Source: an uncultured Clostridia bacterium
GTDB taxonomy: Bacteria > Bacillota > Clostridia > Oscillospirales > Ruminococcaceae
Length of the DNA stretch: 52,693 nucleotides
Direction: 5' to 3'
Assembly: GCA_947625335.1 (NCBI GenBank)
Contig: CANQNY010000004.1
Location: forward strand, 1-52,693
The position numbers and the translations under genes are program-made. Positions 45,750 to 52,693 of this stretch are shown here, one piece after another. The notes beneath the pieces were generated by a model. The model saw only the letters and a program-made list of their open reading frames with translations. It was not told the origin of the DNA and searched no databases. Position 1 is the stretch's first letter. Each line of letters starts with the position of its first letter.

Positions 45750-46652
45750 TCAAATAAGCGGGGGCGTATAAACTCCTTTTTCGCGGTATTCCCGCAAGGT
45801 TTCCCGAGCCTTTTCAACATCGCTTTCATAGGTTATCCCGAACCATCGCCCGTCGGTCGGAACGTCCCTCACCTTAAACCCGTGCGACGTTATCTCTTTT
45901 CCGACAGCGTCGGCAATGGTAAGTTCGGCAGTAAGCTCATCGGGCTGGAGATTGCCGAGAAAATCTACAAGTCTCCGTTCCAGCATAGGCATAAAATCCG
46001 CCCCGAAACCCCACATGCTCATTGAAGTCACCGCATTTTCATCGAGAACGCGCTCGTACCCGTCGAATTTTCCGCGGATAACTCCGTCCTTGCCGCGGAT
46101 TATCTGCTTTGTCTCCTCAACAGACGTCAAAAGCCCGTTTTCGCCCACGCGGCAGATACCGCGGTTTACCGCGCCGTTCGCAGAGAGCGTATTCAGCAGC
46201 TTGAAATCCACCGAGCATGCGTCGGCGGTAAAGTTGTTCATAAAATCCGCAAGGCAAAGAAACGCGTTTTTGCTGTAAAAATCATCGGAATTTATCACCG
46301 CAAACGGACCGTCGATAACGTCCTTGCAGCACCACAACGCCTGCGCCGTACCCCACGGCTTTGTACGCGACGGAAAATCGTTTTTCCTGCACGGCAGAAT
46401 GTCGGGCGACTGAAAAACGTATTTTGTGTCTGCTCGGCGTTCAACGCGACTCCCTACGGTGTTTCTGAAAATCTCCTCAATATCCTTGCGGATTATAAAA
46501 ACCACCCGTTCAAAACCCGCCGAAAGCGCGTCATGAATGGAATAGTCGATAAGTATCTCGCCGTCGGGACCCAAAGGCTCAAGCTGTTTGAGCCTGCCGC
46601 CGAAACGCGCCCCGATGCCTGCCGCGAGAACTACCAAAGTAAGCTTTGTCAT
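45750..46652 (-). CDS. Nucleotidyltransferase family protein (sugar-phosphate nucleotidyltransferase-like)
   Basis: LVVLAAGIGARFGG; INSDDFY; start at internal MTKLTLV. Confidence 0.88.
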   Translation of the reverse strand: MTKLTLVVLAAGIGARFGGRLKQLEPLGPDGEILIDYSIHDALSAGFERVVFIIRKDIEEIFRNTVGSRVERRADTKYVFQSPDILPCRKNDFPSRTKPWGTAQALWCCKDVIDGPFAVINSDDFYSKNAFLCLADFMNNFTADACSVDFKLLNTLSANGAVNRGICRVGENGLLTSVEETKQIIRGKDGVIRGKFDGYERVLDENAVTSMSMWGFGADFMPMLERRLVDFLGNLQPDELTAELTIADAVGKEITSHGFKVRDVPTDGRWFGITYESDVEKARETLREYREKGVYTPPLI

Positions 46653-46711
46653 AATATTCCTCCGAAATGTCAGTCCGTGATTTTGCGTCAAATGTTAGAA
46701 ATTTTTTAGGA

Positions 46712-49348
46712 TCATTTCAGCCCGTTTATGGATTCGAGTATCTTCGCCATTTTTTCCTGCGCCTTTGAAAGTTTCACGCGCTCGTTTTCAATCTGCTGTG
46801 CGGGAGCTTTTGACAGGAAACCCTGATTATTCAGCTTACCCGAAAGGAAATCAATGTCTTTCTGCGCGGCTTTACGTTCCTTTTCAAGGCGCGCAAGCTC
46901 TTTTTCCTTGTCAACAAGTTCCCCAAGCGGCATAAACACTCTCGCAGCGTCGGTAACTACAGTTACCATGCCCTCGGCGGAAACATGATTTTCAACGCTG
47001 AATTCTCCCGCGCCCGCGAGTTTCTCGAAAAACGCCCTCGCGCTTTGGAAAAGCTCGGTAAAATCGGTTTCGACAATCATCGTGACCTTCTTTGACGGCG
47101 GCACGTTCATTTCGTTGCGCTGAACCCTCACGGCTCTTATCGCGCCGACGATTTTTGAAAATTCCTCCGCCTCTTTCGGGAAACTTAATTTTTCGTCAAA
47201 TTCCTCCCATTTTGCGGTCATAATGCTTTCGCTCTCCGTGCCGGGGATAGACTGCCAGATTTCTTCGGTGATGAACGGCATAAACGGGTGCAAAAGCTTT
47301 AAAATCCCGCGGATAACGAACACCAGCACTTTCTGCGCCGCAAGCGCACTCTCGCCGCCCTCGGCAATGCGGGGCTTTGTAAGCTCGATATACCAGTCGC
47401 AGAAAATGTCCCAGATGAAGTCGTAGAGGTTCTGCACCGCAACTCCGAGTTCATATGCCTCAAGATTTACCGTGACGTTGCGAACCAGATCGTTGTACAG
47501 CGACAGCACCCATTTGTCCTCGATATTCAGTTTTTCGGGGAGCGTTTTCGCCTGCCCCTCAAAGTCCTCGGGCAGGTTCATGAGAATATACCGCGAGGCG
47601 TTCCAGAGCTTATTTGCGAAGTTTCTGGAATTTGTGACCTTTGTCTCCGTCCAGCGCATATCGTTTCCGGGAGCGTTGCCCGTAACAAGCGTAAGTCTTA
47701 ACGCGTCCGCGCCGTATTTATCGATTATTTCAAGCGGGTCAACGCCGTTTCCGAGGGATTTTGACATTTTCCTGCCCTGCTCGTCGCGCACAAGACCGTG
47801 AATTAAAACGTCCTTAAACGGCTTTTGACCCGTGTGTTCAAGCCCGCTGAAAATCATTCTGGATACCCAGAACGTGATTATATCGTACCCCGTAACCAGC
47901 GTGTCTGTCGGATAGAAATACTTGAAATCCTCCGTTTCGTCGGGCCAGCCGAGCGTCGAAAACGGCCAGAGCGCGGAACTGAACCATGTATCCAGCGTGT
48001 CCTCGTCCTGAACCATCGGCGCGCCGCACTTCGGGCATTTTTCCATGCCGTCGAGGGTTATTACGGTGTGTTTGCAGTCCTTGTTTTGGCAGTAAAAAGC
48101 GGGAATTCTGTGACCCCACCAAATCTGCCGCGAAATGCACCAGTCGCGGATATTTTCCATCCAGTAAAGATAACCGTTTTCAAAGCGTTTCGGAATAAAC
48201 TTCAGTTCCCCGCTTTTAACAACGTCAACAGCGGGCTTTGCAAGCTCCTTCATCTTAACAAACCACTGTAACGACGCAGTAGGCTCGACTGTCGTCCCGC
48301 AACGCTGGCAAGTGCCGACGTTGTGCTTGTGGGGCTCGACTTTCACGAGAAGTCCCTGCTCCTCCAAATCGGCAACCATAGCCTTTCTTGCCTCGTATCT
48401 GTCCATTCCCGCGTATTTTCCGCCAACGCCCTCCATAATCGTCGCGTCGTCATTCATCATATGAATAACGGGAAGATCGTGGCGTTTTCCGACCTCAAAG
48501 TCGTTGGGGTCGTGAGCGGGAGTAATTTTCACACAACCCGTTCCGAACTCCATATCGACATAATCGTCAGCGATAACGGGAATTTCCCTGTCGGTAAGCG
48601 GGAGTTTCAGCATTTTCCCGACAATATTTGTATACCGCTCGTCTTTGGGGTTTACGGCAACTGCGCTGTCGCCCAAAAGCGTTTCGGGTCGTGTTGTAGC
48701 AATTTCAAGACAACCGCTGCCGCCCGCAAACGGGTAGTTTATATGCCAGAAAAACCCGTCCTGCTCCTCGTATTCCGTTTCAATATCGGAAATAGAGGTT
48801 CGGCAGTTCGGACACCAGTTGATTATGCGCTCTCCGCGGTAAATAAAGCCCTTGTTGTAAAGATCCATAAAGACCTTCTGAACGGCTTTTGAGCAGCCCT
48901 CGTCCATTGTAAAGCGGTCGCGGCTCCAGTCGCAGGACGTGCCCATTTTGCGCTGCTGCTTTTTAATTGTGCCGCCGTACTTGTCGTTCCATTCCCAAGC
49001 GCGTTTCATAAAGCCCTCGCGCCCGAGGTCGTATTTTGTAATCCCCTCTTCTTTCATAGTGGAAACTATCTTCGCCTCAGTCGCCAGCGCGGCGTGATCC
49101 GTTCCCGGCAGCCACAGCGCGGAATATCCCTGCATTCTCTTAAAACGGATAAGAATATCCTGCAGCGTGCAGTCAAGCGCGTGTCCCATATGCAGCTGAC
49201 CCGTGATATTGGGCGGCGGCATAACTATAGTATACGGCTTTTTTTTCGGGTCAATTTCCGCTCGGAAAAAGCCGCTCTCCTCCCAGTATTTATAAATTCT
49301 GTCCTCGAAATCTTTCGGAGAATAGGTCTTGTCAAGTTCCTTTCTCAT
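46712..49348 (-). CDS. valS: Valine--tRNA ligase
   Basis: [31 protein letters not shown]-terminal coiled coil; start at [15 protein letters not shown]. Confidence 0.97.
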   Translation of the reverse strand: MRKELDKTYSPKDFEDRIYKYWEESGFFRAEIDPKKKPYTIVMPPPNITGQLHMGHALDCTLQDILIRFKRMQGYSALWLPGTDHAALATEAKIVSTMKEEGITKYDLGREGFMKRAWEWNDKYGGTIKKQQRKMGTSCDWSRDRFTMDEGCSKAVQKVFMDLYNKGFIYRGERIINWCPNCRTSISDIETEYEEQDGFFWHINYPFAGGSGCLEIATTRPETLLGDSAVAVNPKDERYTNIVGKMLKLPLTDREIPVIADDYVDMEFGTGCVKITPAHDPNDFEVGKRHDLPVIHMMNDDATIMEGVGGKYAGMDRYEARKAMVADLEEQGLLVKVEPHKHNVGTCQRCGTTVEPTASLQWFVKMKELAKPAVDVVKSGELKFIPKRFENGYLYWMENIRDWCISRQIWWGHRIPAFYCQNKDCKHTVITLDGMEKCPKCGAPMVQDEDTLDTWFSSALWPFSTLGWPDETEDFKYFYPTDTLVTGYDIITFWVSRMIFSGLEHTGQKPFKDVLIHGLVRDEQGRKMSKSLGNGVDPLEIIDKYGADALRLTLVTGNAPGNDMRWTETKVTNSRNFANKLWNASRYILMNLPEDFEGQAKTLPEKLNIEDKWVLSLYNDLVRNVTVNLEAYELGVAVQNLYDFIWDIFCDWYIELTKPRIAEGGESALAAQKVLVFVIRGILKLLHPFMPFITEEIWQSIPGTESESIMTAKWEEFDEKLSFPKEAEEFSKIVGAIRAVRVQRNEMNVPPSKKVTMIVETDFTELFQSARAFFEKLAGAGEFSVENHVSAEGMVTVVTDAARVFMPLGELVDKEKELARLEKERKAAQKDIDFLSGKLNNQGFLSKAPAQQIENERVKLSKAQEKMAKILESINGLK

Positions 49349-49573
49349 GGCTTTTGTTCCTTTCAAAGTCTTTTATTTTTACAAACTCCTCGTTCGGAGC
49401 AACATAAAGCATTTTTCAGCCCCACAACGCCCCGTTCGATAAATTTCCGTCAAGGTCTATATCTGTCATAAAAACGTGGTTGCCAGTAATCGCGGAATTC
49501 GTTTCAACAAGTTTGAATTTCCCTCCGCTCGTTTTCTATGAAAACAGACTATTTTTCCCCGCCCCAAGCACGT

Positions 49574-51346
49574 CTAGTCCTTTCCGCGCAGTTTCTCCAC
49601 CGCGCTCTCATCGGGCGTAACGTAAACCGTCCTGTTGTTGGTAAATATAACCATTCCCGGCTTCGCGCCCGCGGGCTTTTTGACGAACTTCACAGCCGTG
49701 TGATCCACCGGCACGCCCGAACTTGTGCGCCCTTTTGAATGATAAGCCGCGATGTTCGCCGCCTCGAAAATAGTGCTTTCGGGAACTTCTCCCGCGGTGT
49801 TTCTGACAATGACGTGCGAACCCGGAATATCCTTTACATGCAGCCAAATATCCGCCGCCTTTGCCGTCTTAAAGGTCAGCAAATCGTTTTGCCTGTTGTT
49901 GCGCCCGACAAGTATCTCGTACCCGTCCGACGACAGGTATTTTATCGGCTCGGACAGCTTTTGCCCGCGGGATTTCTCCTCGCGCGGGATTTTGATATAC
50001 CCCTGCTCGGACAGCTCGCGTTTTATCTCGGACAGCTCCCCGTCCGTTTCGGCGCGCGCCGCGCAGTCGATAACGCTGTCAAGGTACGAAAGTTCTTTTT
50101 CGCCGCTTTCGATAAGCTCTTTCAGCTTTTTTTCCGCGTTGTCAAGCTTTTTATACTCGGAGTAGTATTTTTGAGCGTTCTGCTGGGGAGTAAGCCGCAC
50201 ATCAAGTGCGATCTCGCGTTCTTTTCCCGCGTAATAATCCTCCACCACGCACTTATTCATGCCCTTTTCGAGCCTGTAGATATTCGCGTTAATGAGATCC
50301 CCGCAAATCTTCAGCTGTTCGCGCTTTTCACATTGCGAAAGCTCTTTTCGCCGTAGTTCGACTTTTCTTGCGGTGCGCTCGTACACCGTGTTAAGCGTTT
50401 TCAAAAGCTCTTTGGAACGCTGACGGCGGCGTTCGTTTTCGCCGTCAGCCGAGAAATATGCGTCCAAAAGCTCGTTTGCCGAACCAAAGAGCGTTTTTTT
50501 CATAGACTCTCCGTACTGGCAAATCGGCACAAAGCAAAAATCCCTTTTTTTGCCTGTTTCATCTGTAAAATAAGCGAATTCCCCGCCGCTCTCACTAGAG
50601 CAGACAACGCTTTTCGCTTTTTCGAGGAATTCCCCCACCCTTGAAAGCTGCGCTTCCGAAAGCTCATTGCACACCGCGTCGGTATCATTCGCGGCATAAA
50701 ACGCGCATTCTCTTGCGAAAATCGGGGAAATCCCCTCCAGCACCTCGGGCAGAGCCTTTGAAAGCCTCGCGTTCTCCAAATTATCCCCGCGCAGCCTGTC
50801 TATGACCTCCCGCGCCGAGCATTCCAGAAAATTCAGCCTATTAGGACGCGCAGGCGGCTCGTAAACGCAGTTCGGGAGAATTCTCCTTTGCAAATCGGAG
50901 ATGTGTTTCACGCTGTCAAGAATACGCTCTCCCCTCAGGAGTATGATATTCGCGCTGCGCCCCATAATTTCCGCCGCAAGCGTATTTTGCACCGTATCGC
51001 CGATTTCGTTTACGCACTCGAAATCGAAATACAATATTCTCTCAAGTCCGTCCTGCCGAATAGCAACAAGTTTCCCGCCGCTTAAATGCTTTCTGAGCAG
51101 CATACAGAACATCGGCGGCTGTTTTGGGTTTTCATACTCCGCCGAAGTCAAGTTCACGCGCGCCGACGAGCTGTTCGCTGAAAAAAGGAGCTTTCGGGCA
51201 CCCCTTTCCCCGTAAAGCTGCCGCAGCGTCAGCACTATCTCCTCGCGCGAGGGCTGGTAAATTTTTTCGACCCGTGTTCCGATAAGCGCGGACAATTCCT
51301 CCCTTACGCGGTGCAAAAGCGCGCCGTCAAGCGACATACGGCTCAC
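49574..51346 (-). CDS. rqcH: NFACT family protein, ribosome quality control factor RqcH-like
   Basis: N-terminal FbpA-like domain; C-terminal DIWLHVKDIPGSHVIVRNTAGEVPESTIFEAANIAAYHSKGRTSSGVPVDHTAVKFVKKP. Confidence 0.94.
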   Translation of the reverse strand: MSRMSLDGALLHRVREELSALIGTRVEKIYQPSREEIVLTLRQLYGERGARKLLFSANSSSARVNLTSAEYENPKQPPMFCMLLRKHLSGGKLVAIRQDGLERILYFDFECVNEIGDTVQNTLAAEIMGRSANIILLRGERILDSVKHISDLQRRILPNCVYEPPARPNRLNFLECSAREVIDRLRGDNLENARLSKALPEVLEGISPIFARECAFYAANDTDAVCNELSEAQLSRVGEFLEKAKSVVCSSESGGEFAYFTDETGKKRDFCFVPICQYGESMKKTLFGSANELLDAYFSADGENERRRQRSKELLKTLNTVYERTARKVELRRKELSQCEKREQLKICGDLINANIYRLEKGMNKCVVEDYYAGKEREIALDVRLTPQQNAQKYYSEYKKLDNAEKKLKELIESGEKELSYLDSVIDCAARAETDGELSEIKRELSEQGYIKIPREEKSRGQKLSEPIKYLSSDGYEILVGRNNRQNDLLTFKTAKAADIWLHVKDIPGSHVIVRNTAGEVPESTIFEAANIAAYHSKGRTSSGVPVDHTAVKFVKKPAGAKPGMVIFTNNRTVYVTPDESAVEKLRGKD

Positions 51347-51366
51347 CCTCTCTATCGTCTGAAAAT

Positions 51367-52137
51367 TTAAAGATACTCCGCGGGGTCAACCTCGCTCTCC
51401 GCGGCAAACACGGGAACGTGTGAAAACCGCTCTGTTATCAGCTTTGCAAGCCTGTGCGAGGCAGCCTTTTCCGTGCCGAAATGACCCGCGTCGATAAGCG
51501 CGATGCCGCAGTTTTCAGCCTCTATCCAGAAATTATGCTTAATATCGCCCGAAATAATCGCGTCGCAGCCTTTCTCTCGCGCAAGCTCCATAACCGTGCC
51601 GTTGACACCGCCACCGCAGCACACCGCAATGCGCTTTATCAGGCGTTCGCCACGGCTGTACTTTACGCCGTCCAGCAACAGCATTTTCTTGCAATATTCC
51701 GCAAGCGATTTCGGAGAATGGCAAAGCCCGATGTCGCAAACCGCTCCGAAACCCTTGTCGCCGCGGGTTATTTCAAGCACTCCCGCCGTCTGAAATTCGA
51801 GAAGTTCTACCAGCGTATCATTCACGCCATCGGACGCAATATCGAAGTTGGTATGCATAGCGATAGCGGCAATGTCGTTTTTGACAAGCTCCCGCACGGG
51901 ACTCCACGAGGGAATTTTCTTCAAGCCGTCAAAAATCACCGGGTGATGCGACACAATAAGGTTCGCGCCCTTTTCGAGAGCCTCTTTCACAACGCCGTGC
52001 GTTATATCGAGGCAACAGCATATCCCCTGCACCTCGGCGGCTTTATCGCCCACAAGCAGTCCGACGTTGTCAAAGCTCTCCGCAAGGTCAAGCGGGGCTT
52101 TTCCGTCAAGATATTCAAGAACCTCAGCTATCGTCAT
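51367..52137 (-). CDS. Nif3-like dinuclear metal center protein
   Basis: AESFDNVGLLVGD; ANLIVSHHPVIFDGLKK; AIAMHTNFDIASDGVND; DAGHFGTEKA. Confidence 0.95.
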   Translation of the reverse strand: MTIAEVLEYLDGKAPLDLAESFDNVGLLVGDKAAEVQGICCCLDITHGVVKEALEKGANLIVSHHPVIFDGLKKIPSWSPVRELVKNDIAAIAMHTNFDIASDGVNDTLVELLEFQTAGVLEITRGDKGFGAVCDIGLCHSPKSLAEYCKKMLLLDGVKYSRGERLIKRIAVCCGGGVNGTVMELAREKGCDAIISGDIKHNFWIEAENCGIALIDAGHFGTEKAASHRLAKLITERFSHVPVFAAESEVDPAEYL

Positions 52138-52693
52138 TTTGTCCTCCGAAAATTTGGAGATTTTCGCACTTTTCAGAAAGTTGTTCAACCTCCGCACAAA
52201 GCTGCACGAAACGGGCAGCCTTTTCGCGCTCGTTTTCAGACTGCTCCATTCCGCGAGCCTTTTTCCGCAGAGCCGCAGCCACGCCCTTTAAGTACGCGGG
52301 ATCGGTGTTTTTGCCCGTGAGGGAAAACAGGTCGGTGACCTGTGATTTTTCCCCCGTAAACCGCGCCGACATCACGGTATAAACTCGCTTTCCGACATGC
52401 GCGGAGCGTTCTTCGATTATCTCAAAGCCGTGAGCGTACAGCCACCGCCGCAGAAAATCCGCCCTTGTCATAGGCTGCAAAACAAAACGCGTGTCCTCCG
52501 ACAAAAAGCGGCAACCGCCGATTATCGACGCGATAAGCTCCCCGCCCATTCCGCAGATAACCACATCGTCAGCGAAATCTATCTTCTCAAGACCGTCGGA
52601 CTTCACCACGCGGACATTGTGAACGCCCAGAGCCTCTACAGTACGCCTTGCGGACAAAAGAGGACCGTCTGCGACATCGGACGCTATCACCTC
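52124..52693 (-). CDS. trmK: tRNA (adenine(22)-N(1))-methyltransferase, N-terminus truncated by window edge
   Basis: EVIASDVADGPLLSARRTVEALG...VICGMGGELIASII...LQPMTRADFLRRWLYAHGFEI; the MIASD start is not the real start. Confidence 0.93.
   Translation of the reverse strand, partial: EVIASDVADGPLLSARRTVEALGVHNVRVVKSDGLEKIDFADDVVICGMGGELIASIIGGCRFLSEDTRFVLQPMTRADFLRRWLYAHGFEIIEERSAHVGKRVYTVMSARFTGEKSQVTDLFSLTGKNTDPAYLKGVAAALRKKARGMEQSENEREKAARFVQLCAEVEQLSEKCENLQIFGGQNDDS

Noticed and set aside
49349-49573. T-box leader upstream of valS
   Set aside because: No AGGGTGGNACCGCG-like T-box sequence or terminator/antiterminator seen in the 200-nt upstream region.

Overview
Chromosomal window from a low-to-mid-GC Firmicute, most likely a Clostridia/Oscillospiraceae-like gut bacterium (inferred from gene content). 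I see no prophage, transposase or CRISPR array.

Main content:
(1) 1-7 kb: two divergent copies of a lipoprotein + two-permease ABC cassette. The left copy is broken by several frameshifts but keeps an intact ATPase; the right copy has no ATPase in cis.
(2) Two tRNA-Leu genes (GAG ~7.9 kb, CAA ~42.6 kb), both minus strand. Each is followed at 0 nt by a 17-nt palindromic hairpin, then a near-identical 28-nt hairpin terminator, then repeats of a core (CTGTACGGCGGAAGTGTTGACGAAAACTCG) interleaved with further hairpins. This is the least explained structure in the window.
(3) A CAP-domain lipoprotein, an ECF sigma/anti-sigma-like pair, an aminotransferase, trpS, and rpmB with a long structured 5' leader.
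(4) A PadR/DUF1700/DUF4097 operon with a translationally coupled 60-aa ORF.
(5) smpB, an LRR-dockerin protein, a receiver-only response regulator, an aminotransferase and a transglutaminase-like protein.
(6) Two heterodimeric ABC exporter pairs flanking a GNAT gene; the last subunit has a C-terminal frameshift.
(7) A monomeric [FeFe]-hydrogenase-like protein, a propeller HD-GYP protein, rlmN, a DUF3737 protein, a second HD-GYP protein, a nucleotidyltransferase, valS, rqcH, Nif3-like and trmK (partial).

All calls come from reading the sequence and supplied translations; no database search was run.
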